DNA from: JAXGPP01 sp964436865
GTDB lineage: Bacteria; Planctomycetota; Planctomycetia; Pirellulales; Thermoguttaceae
Length of the DNA stretch: 20,122 nucleotides
Direction: 5' to 3'
Assembly (NCBI GenBank): GCA_964436865.1
Contig: CAYTFK010000096.1
Coordinates: 1 to 20,122, forward strand
Part shown: in pieces, positions 1 to 7,017 of the stretch
Numbering within the stretch: position 1 is the stretch's first letter
How the letters are laid out: each line of letters opens with the position of its first letter
Program-made: the position numbers and the translations under genes
Notes under the pieces: model-generated
Databases searched by the model: none
The model's input: only the letters and a program-made list of their open reading frames with translations
What the model was told of the DNA's origin: nothing

Positions 1-72
1 GGCCGGGCCTCCGGCCAAGCCTCCCCCGACCGTCGCTTTCGCATCCTGTCATGGAGGCAAGCCGCAACGCCT

Positions 73-155
73 GCCGGAGTGGCGGAATGGCAGACGCGCT
101 GGACTCAAAATCCAGTTGCCGCAAGGCAGTGTGGGTTCAACTCCCACCTCCGGTA
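73..155 (+). tRNA. tRNA-Leu (anticodon CAA)
   Basis: The full cloverleaf can be folded by eye. The acceptor stem is 73-79 with 148-154 (a G.U pair at the end). The anticodon stem is 99-103 with 111-115, around loop CTCAAAA with anticodon CAA at 106-108, which reads UUG. A long class II variable arm (TGCC-GCAA-GGCA, about 117-128) marks it as Leu rather than a class I tRNA. The T arm is GTGGG-TTCAACT-CCCAC (131-147). The discriminator base is A155. The 3' CCA is not encoded (ACTT follows), so it would be added after transcription. A strong terminator follows 11 bases later. Confidence 0.97.
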
Positions 156-166
156 CTTCTAAGCGG

Positions 167-203
167 AAAAGGACTTACGGCCAGCAGCCGTGAGTCCTTT
201 TTT
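167..203 (+). terminator. Intrinsic terminator of tRNA-Leu
   Basis: A 15-bp stem (167-181 with 187-201, one G.U pair) closes a 5-base loop. It runs straight into six T residues on the + strand (198-203). The complementary A run at 167-170 also makes it usable on the minus strand. It sits just after the tRNA and well before the next gene, so it isolates tRNA transcription from the reductase gene. Confidence 0.88.
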
Positions 204-274
204 GCTTCTTGAGGTTGTGCTGGCGGCAGAAGGACCTCAGCATTACGGCCGGCGGATTGCGACGGGCCCTGGTC

Positions 275-306
275 TGGACAGACAGACGCGGACTGCTCAC
301 TATAGA
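275..306 (+). promoter_or_regulatory. Weak candidate promoter for the reductase-cytochrome pair
   Basis: TGGACA (275-280) resembles a -35 element and TATAGA (301-306) a -10 element, but the 20-base spacer is longer than usual. It lies after the tRNA terminator and about 60 bases before the ATG at 367. It is the best candidate in this interval, not a firm call. Confidence 0.25.
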
Positions 307-366
307 GCCTGCGCGGAACCATCCGCCGCCTCCCCGCCAACGTGCCCCCTTCGATGTGAGGTTGAC

Positions 367-1554
367 ATGTCGCAACACGACTTCGCCCATGTTTCACGCC
401 GACAGTTCATTCGTCGGGTGGCAGGCACTTCGGCGGCCGTGGCCGCCTTGCCCGCACTGCCGGGGGCGACGGTTTCGGCCCAGGAACTCGCCGCAGCCGA
501 CGCCCTGCGGGCGGAGATCGAGAAAACTCGCAGCTACAACCCGGAAATGGAATATCGCCGGCTCGGAAAGACCGGGCTGTGGATTTCGGCGGTCGCCTTG
601 GGAGGTCATTGGAAGCGCGTCGACAAGATCATCCGCTCGGAAGCGGCCTTTGCCGGGTGCGAGACCATGGGCGAGGCCAGCGAGCGCGACATGACGGCCT
701 TCGCCAAGAACCGGGCTGACGTCGTCAGCGCCTGCATCGAGCACGGCATCAACTCCGTGGACTTCGCCGGGGCGACGGAACCGGTCGCGTATGGACAGGC
801 CCTGAAGGGGCGGCGCGAGAAGATGTACGTCAACTGGTCGATGGGGGCCCAGGAACTCCGCCACGAAGAGCACCGCAAGGCGGAAATCCTCGTCGGCATC
901 CTGGAAAAAGGGCTGAAGGAGACGGGGCTCGAATACGCCGACTGCTGGCGGCTGATGGCCTATGAGCGCGGCGGGTTGCATACGCAGCAGGAAGTGGAAG
1001 AAATGGTCAAAGCGCTGGAGATCGCGAGGCAGAAAGGCCTCTGCCGCTTTACCGGTTTCTCCACTCACGACCGCAAGTGGGCCAAGATGCTGATCGAGAC
1101 CTACCCCGATCTCATGCAGATGTGCTGCTTTCCCTACACCGCGAAATCGAAGCAATTGCCGGAAGACAGTTTTCTCGAAGCCCTCGTGCGCCAGGATGTC
1201 GGGGCGTTCGGTATCAAGCCCTTTGCCAGCAACGCGATCTTCCAGGGCGACGGTTCACCCGACAGCCCGCACGCTGAAAAGGACAACGAGATCGCTCGGC
1301 AGACCATCCGCTATATCCTCACCAATCCGGCGATTACAGCCCCGATTCCCGGTCTGGCCAGCGTTCAGCAGGTGGAGAACATGGCGCTGGCCATCCGCGA
1401 GCGCCGCGAGCAAGACCTGGCGCTGGCCGACGAGGCAGCGCCTGCCGGTCGCCTGGCGGCCCACACGCAAGCCCGTTTGGATGCCGCCACCGAATCGATG
1501 TGGGCGAAACTCGAGCCCCATCACCGCTTCCTGCGCGACTGGGAGTACGTGTGA
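367..1554 (+). CDS. Tat-exported aldo/keto reductase-like protein with a degenerate active site
   Basis: The product is 395 aa. It opens with a twin-arginine signal (SRRQFIRRV, residues 10-18, then an Ala-rich stretch to about 38), so it should be exported folded to the periplasm. The aldo/keto reductase fold starts at EYRRLGKTG (62-70). Of the family's Asp-Tyr-Lys-His tetrad, D132 and Y142 (VAYG) are present. By my alignment the Lys position (normally in ATKFG) is S158 in NWSMG, and the His position (normally in YQIH) is M197 in CWRLM. Normal NADPH-dependent carbonyl reduction is therefore doubtful, and a binding or altered redox role is possible. The ATG at 367 is chosen because GTGAGG lies 5 bases upstream and the Tat signal follows directly. 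An in-frame extension to 190 would run back into the tRNA terminator. The stop lies 3 bases before the cytochrome ATG, so the two genes are probably co-transcribed. Confidence 0.88.
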   Translation: MSQHDFAHVSRRQFIRRVAGTSAAVAALPALPGATVSAQELAAADALRAEIEKTRSYNPEMEYRRLGKTGLWISAVALGGHWKRVDKIIRSEAAFAGCETMGEASERDMTAFAKNRADVVSACIEHGINSVDFAGATEPVAYGQALKGRREKMYVNWSMGAQELRHEEHRKAEILVGILEKGLKETGLEYADCWRLMAYERGGLHTQQEVEEMVKALEIARQKGLCRFTGFSTHDRKWAKMLIETYPDLMQMCCFPYTAKSKQLPEDSFLEALVRQDVGAFGIKPFASNAIFQGDGSPDSPHAEKDNEIARQTIRYILTNPAITAPIPGLASVQQVENMALAIRERREQDLALADEAAPAGRLAAHTQARLDAATESMWAKLEPHHRFLRDWEYV

Positions 1555-1557
1555 GCC

Positions 1558-2154
1558 ATGGCGCGAAGAGGATCGGCGTACAAAGCCCGGCTCGGCTTCG
1601 TCGGCGTGCTGCTGGTCGGCGCCCTTGCCGCGCTCAGCCTATGGCGGGATCCGTCGGGAAGAGCGGCAGAGCCTGCAAAACCCGCCCAAGACGAGAAATG
1701 GACGGTCAAACCGATTACCATCGCCGCGGGCGCCAAGCCTGAGCCCGCCGACAACTCATACTGCTACGTCTGCCACGCCAATTACGAGGAAGAGGAGCTT
1801 ACCGAGATTCACCACGCTGTCGGCGTGGGGTGCGAGACATGTCATGGCATGTCGATGAAGCACAGCGAAGACGAAAACAACGTGACGCCGCCGGACATTA
1901 TGTGGCCCGCCGACCGGATCAACAGTCGCTGCATGACATGCCACCTCCAGGAAAGCCTCCTCGCCGGCGACCAGGCGGTCAATCATCGGTCGTACTTCGA
2001 GCGGCTTGCCCGCCCGGCAGAAAGCGACCCGGGTGAGAAGCACTGCACCCAGTGCCACGCAATTGACCACAAGCTGCCCCACCGCACGCGCATCTGGGAC
2101 CGCCAGACGGGCAAGTTGCTGCAGCAGACCGGCGGCCCCGCCATGGATCGGTAG
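1558..2154 (+). CDS. Tetraheme c-type cytochrome
   Basis: The product is 198 aa with a basic start and one hydrophobic segment (residues about 12-28), acting as an uncleaved anchor or Sec signal. Four CxxCH heme sites are visible: CYVCH (69-73), CETCH (92-96), CMTCH (125-129) and CTQCH (163-167). Further His residues (H85, H86, H102, H143, H171) could serve as distal ligands, giving NapC/c554-like bis-His hemes; this is inference. The likely role is periplasmic electron transfer. It starts 3 bases after the reductase stop, which suggests it is the redox partner of that protein. The exact subfamily is not recognised. Confidence 0.88.
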   Translation: MARRGSAYKARLGFVGVLLVGALAALSLWRDPSGRAAEPAKPAQDEKWTVKPITIAAGAKPEPADNSYCYVCHANYEEEELTEIHHAVGVGCETCHGMSMKHSEDENNVTPPDIMWPADRINSRCMTCHLQESLLAGDQAVNHRSYFERLARPAESDPGEKHCTQCHAIDHKLPHRTRIWDRQTGKLLQQTGGPAMDR

Positions 2155-2572
2155 CGCGGCCGGCAGAGGAGCAGGCCATTCCGCCCCGTCATGTCCGGCT
2201 CTGCCGACTACTCTAACCGCAACGCGGAATGCCGAACAAGCCAGGGGTGCGGCCGACCGCCGACGGTTCGCGAACGCTGGTGCAAACACGGCCGAGCCAA
2301 AGGGCGCCGATCGGTTCCCCGGTCTCGGCGCCGCCGCCCGTCTTGCATCCTCTTGAATTTCAACAACTTACGGCGACTGTTGAAGGTGGCGTTCGTGGTC
2401 AGAAGAACCCGCATGGACCTCCCAGGCCGTTTCCCGCCGGGAGGCGAAAGCACGCGACTGACTTCCACCGGGGATCGGTCCCGGCAGGCGCCGCTGACCG
2501 GTTGCCGGACTGGCCCACTCCACGGCACATAGGGGGCGAGTCCGGCGGAAGCCGTTACCCGCGCTCGCCCTG
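2155..2572. other. Long intergenic region without a supported gene
   Basis: Several overlapping open frames cross this stretch, but none has a ribosome site, recognisable motif or plausible composition. They look like products of high GC content. The only structure I see is an inverted repeat at 2359-2384. The downstream edge joins the cold-shock promoter. Confidence 0.6.
2359..2384. repeat. Short inverted repeat TTCAACA-12-TGTTGAA
   Basis: Perfect 7-base arms lie at 2359-2365 and 2378-2384 with a 12-base spacer, inside otherwise featureless intergenic DNA. No T tract follows, so it is a poor terminator. It could be a regulator site or chance. Confidence 0.35.
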
Positions 2573-2601
2573 TTGTCGAACGGGCCTACCTCCGATATAC
2601 T
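2573..2601 (+). promoter_or_regulatory. Sigma-70-type promoter of the cold-shock gene
   Basis: TTGTCG (2573-2578) and TATACT (2596-2601) are separated by an ideal 17 bases. Predicted transcription would start near 2608, giving a leader of about 74 bases before the ATG at 2682. Leaders are common in cold-shock genes, where RNA structure often controls translation. Confidence 0.6.
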
Positions 2602-2681
2602 TGTCGTTCTAGTGGCGACGGGTGGTCTGTTTTTGTGCGCAGGCGCGTCGGTGCTGGAAGCTATTGAGAAATGGTGGGAAC

Positions 2682-2879
2682 ATGCCAGAAGGTACGATCA
2701 AGAAGCTGACGGAGAAGGGGTTCGGGTTCATCGCGGTGGGAGGAGGCAAAGACCTTTTCTTCCACATGTCGAATCTGGAGGGAGTGCAGTACGACGACCT
2801 GTACGAAGGTCAGAAGGTTTCGTTCGTTGAGGGTCGCGGCCCGAAGGGCCCGCGCGCCGAGCAGGTCAAACCCGTCTGA
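2682..2879 (+). CDS. Cold-shock domain RNA-binding protein (CspA family)
   Basis: The product is 65 aa, the usual size for a single OB-fold cold-shock protein. It binds single-stranded RNA/DNA in the cytoplasm and acts as an RNA chaperone. RNP1 is KGFGFI (residues 12-17) and RNP2 is DLFFHMS (24-30). Both carry the aromatic residues that stack on nucleic acid. The ATG at 2682 is preferred over 2622 because MPEGTIKKLTEKGFGFI is the standard N-terminus of the family and GGTGGGA lies just upstream. It is a stand-alone unit with its own promoter and a hairpin about 100 bases downstream. Confidence 0.94.
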   Translation: MPEGTIKKLTEKGFGFIAVGGGKDLFFHMSNLEGVQYDDLYEGQKVSFVEGRGPKGPRAEQVKPV

Positions 2880-2981
2880 TTGCCGGGAGACAACGTTCAC
2901 GTTTGCACAGCGAAGGCGCTAGACGAAAGCGAAGCGGTAGCAAGACTCGGCTCGATCGTGCGTGTCTGAGCAAACATCACA

Positions 2982-3020
2982 AGAAGCCGGCGACATTCGC
3001 CGGCTTCTCCTGTTTCTATC
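2982..3020 (+). terminator. Terminator-like hairpin downstream of the cold-shock gene
   Basis: Perfect 11-bp arms (AGAAGCCGGCG at 2982-2992, complement at 2998-3008) enclose a 5-base loop. The tail is only moderately T-rich (CCTGTTTCTAT). It lies between the cold-shock gene and the end of the convergent acetyltransferase gene, so it could serve both strands. Confidence 0.65.
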
Positions 3021-3062
3021 CGATGCCGCGTCGCGCCGTTGCCATGAAGCCGCCTCTTCCGG

Positions 3063-3587
3063 TCAGCCGGGAGGCCGGTCCGGCAGGTCCTTGTACGCGA
3101 TCTCCGTCTTGACCAGGCGAAAGCCCCGCGACCGGTAATTCGCCAACGCGGCGGGATGGTCGAACGACGAGGTGTGCAGCCACACCCGGCTCGCCCCTTT
3201 CTCCCACGCCCGCCGGGCAGCCTCGGTCAGTAGGTATCCGCCTAGTCCTCGACCGACGAACTCAGGCAACAGCCCGAGATACGCGATCTCGACCGCGGCT
3301 TCCACGCCGCAGTCAAGCTCGAAATAACCGGCTGGCGTGCCGGCTACCTCCAGCGTCCAGGTCTCGTGCCCGGGTCGATTGAGCCACGCGAGCCACTGAT
3401 CGCGGGGCCAGGCGAGGCGGTCGATCCAATACCAGTCGCGGCCCACGGATGAGTAGAAAAAACGGTTCAGTTGCGGATCGGCAACCGTCGCCAGCGTCAA
3501 CTTCAAATCACCGCATGGTGCCGGCGAGGCACGCAATTCGCCGGGATCGGTCATTTCCAGGTAGTACGTCGTCTCCTGCCTTCGCAT
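3063..3587 (-). CDS. GNAT-family N-acetyltransferase
   Basis: The product is 174 aa, the normal GNAT size. It would transfer an acetyl group from acetyl-CoA to an unknown amine. The acetyl-CoA binding motif A is clear: GLLPEF followed by VGRGLGG (111-117, the Q/R-x-x-G-x-G/A loop). Further C-terminal HPAALANYRSRGF (144-156) is the usual motif B region. The N-terminal part (TTYYLEMTDPGEL; SVGRDWYWIDRLAWP) matches what I recall of a uniform bacterial acetyltransferase subfamily of unknown substrate, which supports the start at 3587. It begins 15 bases after the NYN-LOTUS gene stop and is probably co-transcribed with it. Confidence 0.88.
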   Translation of the reverse strand: MRRQETTYYLEMTDPGELRASPAPCGDLKLTLATVADPQLNRFFYSSVGRDWYWIDRLAWPRDQWLAWLNRPGHETWTLEVAGTPAGYFELDCGVEAAVEIAYLGLLPEFVGRGLGGYLLTEAARRAWEKGASRVWLHTSSFDHPAALANYRSRGFRLVKTEIAYKDLPDRPPG

Positions 3588-3602
3588 CGCCTCGGCCGGG
3601 GC

Positions 3603-4361
3603 TCATCGCTTCTTCCGCCGCACCTTGTAGTTTCCGCGGCTGTCGTCGTACTCCAGCTCGATCAACCCTTTGCCCTTGATGTCTTCAAGCAGCTCCGAAA
3701 AGCTCGAGTAGCCATAGTACGACTCGTTGAAGCCCGGATAGACTCGCCGAATCGCCTGCTTGAGCGTCGATCCCCAGAGCGGATCGTAGTCCTGCTCCAC
3801 CGAGTGAACCACTTCGATTACGTGGTCCACCGCTTCCTGCTTCTTGTCGTCTTCGGTCTTGTCCTTCTTCGGCTGCCGCGGGGCCTTCTTCGCCACCCGA
3901 ATCAGATCGTCGTAGTAGATGAACTCGTCGCAATTGGCGATCAGCAGGTCGGAGGTGGAACTCTTCACACCGCAGCCGAGCACGCGGCGGTTATTCTCCT
4001 TGAGTTTCGAAACCAGGGGAGAGAAATCGCTGTCGCCGGAGAGCAGGGCGAAAGTGTCGATGTGCGATTTCGAGTAGCACAAATCGATCGCATCGACCAC
4101 CATGCGGATGTCGGCGCTGTTCTTGCCGCTCATCCGCGTCTGCGGCACGTCGATCAGCTCCACGCCCTGGCTGTGGAACTCTTTCACCGAGTCTTCGTAG
4201 TTCCGCCAGTCGCAATAGGCTCGCTTGAAGACAATGCGGCCCTTTTCCAGGAGCCGTTTGAGAACCAGTTGAATCTGGAATCGGCCCGCCTGCATGTCGC
4301 GGACGCCGATCGCCAGGTTCTCGAAATCAACAAACACGGCAATGAGCGGTTCATCAGACAT
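3603..4361 (-). CDS. NYN-domain (PIN-like) RNase with C-terminal LOTUS/OST-HTH domain
   Basis: The product is 252 aa. The N-terminal NYN/LabA-like domain (residues 5-155) carries the acidic residues expected for a metal-dependent RNase centre: D12 and N15 in VDFEN, D84 and D90 in SADIRMVVDA, and D110 and D112 in SGDSDF. A charged linker (158-176, PRQPKKDKTEDDKK) leads to a C-terminal segment (about 177-248; YYGYSSFSELLEDIKGKG, then LIELEYDD) typical of OST-HTH/LOTUS domains, which bind RNA in bacteria and animals. The likely role is RNA cleavage or processing, with the LOTUS domain choosing the target. The start at 4361 places the NYN core at the usual distance. The gene lies 30 bases after the PL14-like gene and 15 bases before the acetyltransferase, on the same strand. 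Confidence 0.9.
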   Translation of the reverse strand: MSDEPLIAVFVDFENLAIGVRDMQAGRFQIQLVLKRLLEKGRIVFKRAYCDWRNYEDSVKEFHSQGVELIDVPQTRMSGKNSADIRMVVDAIDLCYSKSHIDTFALLSGDSDFSPLVSKLKENNRRVLGCGVKSSTSDLLIANCDEFIYYDDLIRVAKKAPRQPKKDKTEDDKKQEAVDHVIEVVHSVEQDYDPLWGSTLKQAIRRVYPGFNESYYGYSSFSELLEDIKGKGLIELEYDDSRGNYKVRRKKR

Positions 4362-4391
4362 GGTGATTTGTGATCGGGTTGTCGGGTGCTG

Positions 4392-5327
4392 TCAGCGGGA
4401 GCCGTCGGGCGTCTGGTCGAGCGGGCCAATGTAACCGGTGGAAAGGGCGACGTCGTCGTACCACACAGTGTTGTCGCGCGTCGCGCGATGGACGTACAGT
4501 CCAATGTCAAACCGCTTCAGCTTCACGTCGGCCGCCGTTCGCCAGCGGAAGCCCTGGTGGTGGGTATAGAGCTTGCCGTCGATCCAGGCGGCAAGTTCCC
4601 CATCGGCCCGGCCCGGCTGGTTGGCTTTGATCATGTGCTCCAGGCAGTACCAGCGGCCGCGCTGGAGGACGATGCGCTCTTCCTTGTCCGGCCCGAAATG
4701 GTTGCCGTAAAAGAGGCCGCTGCGATCGCCCTTCATGTCCATCCAGTACGTGTACAGGAACATGTATCCTGGCGCCGGATAGCGGCCCCAGTCGCGCCAC
4801 GGCTCGAAGGCGCTCTTGAAGTGATCGTCGCCGCGCGGCCGGATGCCTGCCGAGCCCATCGCCCGCCAGCGGTCCGTTCCCGCCACTGCGGTCAGCCCGC
4901 CCCCCACGTGGTTCAAGTCGCCCTGATCGTAATCGTCGGCAAAACGGATATAGCGGCGGAAATAAACCCGGTCGTAGCCCGTCGGGCCGAACCAGGCAGT
5001 GGCCCCGACTCCCGATTCCTTTCCCTGGCGGGTCGGCGCGGTGAATTGGATCGCACCGTTGCCGGAATGGGCCGCGTCCCGCCCTTCCACCAGCTTCGCT
5101 CGCCCCTCGCGCTGCCCGCGAATCTCAAAGTACTTCTTCAGCGATTCGGCCGACTCGAATTCGTCCTGGAAGAACACCTCGCCCGGTTTTTCCAGCACGG
5201 CCAGTGCCGCCGCATCGGCCCGGGTGGTCGCCGTCACCAGTCGGGGATACTCGACCGGCTCGGCCGCCCAACCGGTTGCGGCCGCCACTGCGAAGGCAGT
5301 CATGCAGAATCCGCAAAGTCGCTTCAC
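4392..5327 (-). CDS. Secreted polysaccharide-lyase-14-like jelly-roll protein
   Basis: The product is 311 aa with a Sec signal peptide (hydrophobic residues 3-21, cleavage probably near AAEP). The remainder reads as one concanavalin/PL14-type beta sandwich. Typical strand motifs are VYFRRYIRFADDYD (121-134), GGGLTAVAG (142-150), MFLYTYWMDM (189-198), GRWYCLEHMIKAN (224-236), the WIDGKL turn (248-253) and DNTVWYDDVALS (285-296). This fold is used by alginate and glucuronan lyases and by carbohydrate-binding proteins. I cannot confirm catalytic residues, so lyase activity is not certain. The start is GTG at 5327, with AAGGTGAG about 5 bases upstream. A promoter candidate lies just upstream, and two genes follow closely on the same strand. 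Confidence 0.75.
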   Translation of the reverse strand: MKRLCGFCMTAFAVAAATGWAAEPVEYPRLVTATTRADAAALAVLEKPGEVFFQDEFESAESLKKYFEIRGQREGRAKLVEGRDAAHSGNGAIQFTAPTRQGKESGVGATAWFGPTGYDRVYFRRYIRFADDYDQGDLNHVGGGLTAVAGTDRWRAMGSAGIRPRGDDHFKSAFEPWRDWGRYPAPGYMFLYTYWMDMKGDRSGLFYGNHFGPDKEERIVLQRGRWYCLEHMIKANQPGRADGELAAWIDGKLYTHHQGFRWRTAADVKLKRFDIGLYVHRATRDNTVWYDDVALSTGYIGPLDQTPDGSR

Positions 5328-5371
5328 AACTCACCTTGTGTCTGTAGTGGGGTCGCCAAAGTCTCCGCACG

Positions 5372-5399
5372 ATTGTAGCCCCGTATCAGCGGCAGGCAA
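5372..5399 (-). promoter_or_regulatory. Promoter candidate for the PL14-like/NYN/GNAT genes
   Basis: On the minus strand TTGCCT (complement of 5394-5399) and TACAAT (complement of 5372-5377) are 16 bases apart. Transcription would begin near 5365, about 38 bases before the GTG start at 5327. Confidence 0.5.
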
Positions 5400-5423
5400 A
5401 GACCATGGTCGGCCCTTTCCCTC

Positions 5424-5452
5424 TTGACGATGGATGGGGCCGACTCCAGAAT
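5424..5452 (+). promoter_or_regulatory. Promoter candidate for the transglutaminase-like gene
   Basis: TTGACG (5424-5429) and CAGAAT (5447-5452) lie 17 bases apart. Transcription would start near 5459, 29 bases before the ATG at 5488. It is divergent from the minus-strand candidate at 5372-5399. Confidence 0.5.
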
Positions 5453-5487
5453 CGCCCTGATCGGGCAGCCTCCACGCCATAGATGCC

Positions 5488-6917
5488 ATGAGACTCACAC
5501 TCACCGTCCTTCTCTGCTCGCTGGTCGCATGCGGCAGCACGGCCGACGCGTCAGAACCGGCAGCCATTTCCGAGGCGAGCCGGCTCGAACAAGCGGGCGA
5601 CTTCATGGCGGCGGCTAAAGTGCTCAAGCGGGCGATGACTGACAGCGGATTGACCGCCGCCGAATCCAGACAACTGGAGTTCGAGCTCGATCGGCTGGAC
5701 CGCATCCGCCGCGACTTCCCGCTTACCAGGGAGGGCCTGTTCAATGGCTTGAAAGAAGCCGTTCGAGGATTCTCAGAGGCGGAGTTCGAGAAGTGGCTTG
5801 CCGAGGGCCGATTCGACATGCGGACCATCGACGGAGAGCCGCGGTTCATGGTTTCCAGCGTCAAGAACCTTTTCTGGCGCTATCCGGAACTGGAATCACG
5901 GCGGACCCCGCCGAAGGACACCGCCGCCTACCAGCGGGCCGTGCTGGAAGCATGCGCTGCGATTACAGAGGCCGCGCGGCGGACAGGCTCGCCGTATGTC
6001 CTGCCAAAGCGCTTTCGGGTAACGATGACTGTCACCGTCAACGCAGATGCCGCACCGCCGGGCGAGGTAATCCGGGCATGGCTTCCCGTCCCGCGTCACT
6101 ATCCTTTCCAAGGCGGCTTCCGGCTGCTCGGCAGTTCATCGTCCGTCAGGCATCTCACGGCGGAAGACAGCCCGATCCGCTCCGTGTTGCTTGAACAACC
6201 GGCCGTTGCCGATCGGCCGACCGTGTTCCGCATCGAATACTGTTACACCGCCCACGGTGTCAGATTCGAAATCGATCCCGACAAGGTGCAGCCGTCCGAT
6301 CCGACCAACCCCGAACTTGCCCCGTTCTTGCGCGAAGGGCCGCACGTCCGCATCACGCCCGAGCTACGCGCGCTGGCCGAGCGGATCGCCGGAGTGGAGA
6401 CCAACCCGGCGGGCTTGGCCAGGCGGTTTTACGACTGGATCGCCGACAACATCCGCTACAGCTATTCCATCGAGTACTGCACCATCCGCGACATCGCCGA
6501 GTACTGTCGCTCCCGGGGCTACGGCGACTGCGGGCAGGAGGGTATGCTGTTCATCGCCCTCTGCCGGCTTCGTGGCATTCCGGCCCGCTGGCAGTCGGGC
6601 TGGAATACGTTTCCCGGCAGCGTCGGTATCCACGACTGGACCGAGATCCATCTCGCGCCCTACGGCTGGGTGCCCGTCGATCCCTGGGCAGGCATCTACT
6701 TCACACAGTACGCCAGCGCCCTCACTTCCGACAAACGGCGCGTGGTCCGCGATTTCTACTTCGGCGGGCTCGACCAGCACCGCATGGCCGCCAACAGCGA
6801 CCACTGCCAGCAACTCGACCCACCCAAGCGGTCGCTGCGGTCCGACACGGTCGATTTTCAACGCGGCGAACTCGAGTGGACCGACCGCAATCTGTACTTC
6901 GACAAGTTCTCGTACAC
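5488..6917 (+). CDS. Transglutaminase-like cysteine protease lipoprotein, C-terminus lost in gap
   Basis: About 477 residues are visible before the N run. The N-terminus has a lipobox (LVAC, Cys15), so the protein is probably a lipoprotein. Residues 25-170 are largely helical and unassigned. From about 175 a beta-rich region (FRVTMTVTVN; VIRAWLPVP) precedes a transglutaminase-like/papain-fold core. C348 in GYGDCGQEGMLFIALCRLRG, H382 in HDWTEIHL and D398 in VPVDPW form the expected Cys-His-Asp triad. Bacterial members mostly act as peptidases or amidases rather than cross-linkers. No strong ribosome site precedes the ATG, but the signal sequence begins there. The last residues (NLYFDKFSY) look close to a natural C-terminus, so little may be missing. 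An apparent open frame through the gap into 7515 is an artefact of N translation. Confidence 0.87.
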
Positions 6918-7017
6918 NNNNNNNNNNNNNNNNNNNNNNNNNNNNNNNNNNNNNNNNNNNNNNNNNNNNNNNNNNNNNNNNNNNNNNNNNNNNNNNNNNN
7001 NNNNNNNNNNNNNNNNN
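6918..7017. other. Assembly gap (100 N)
   Basis: Exactly 100 N residues, the conventional length for a gap of unknown size. Two convergent genes are cut here, so the true distance may be anything from tens to thousands of bases. Confidence 0.99.

Noticed and set aside
73..155. tRNA-Leu as an integration site for a mobile element
   Set aside because: No integrase, no repeated tRNA 3' end and no other mobile-element gene was seen in the window.
190..366. N-terminal extension of the reductase
   Set aside because: It begins within the tRNA terminator, has no signal-like sequence, and the Tat signal with a ribosome site starts at 367.
2191..2612. Overlapping small frames before the cold-shock gene
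   Set aside because: No ribosome sites, motifs or consistent frame; composition is Pro/Arg-rich as expected from GC-rich non-coding DNA.
3471..4373. 300-codon + strand frame
   Set aside because: It is antisense to the NYN-LOTUS gene, which has clear family motifs; the frame shows none.
4386..5378. 330-codon + strand frame
   Set aside because: It is a shadow of the PL14-like gene on the other strand, caused by high GC content.
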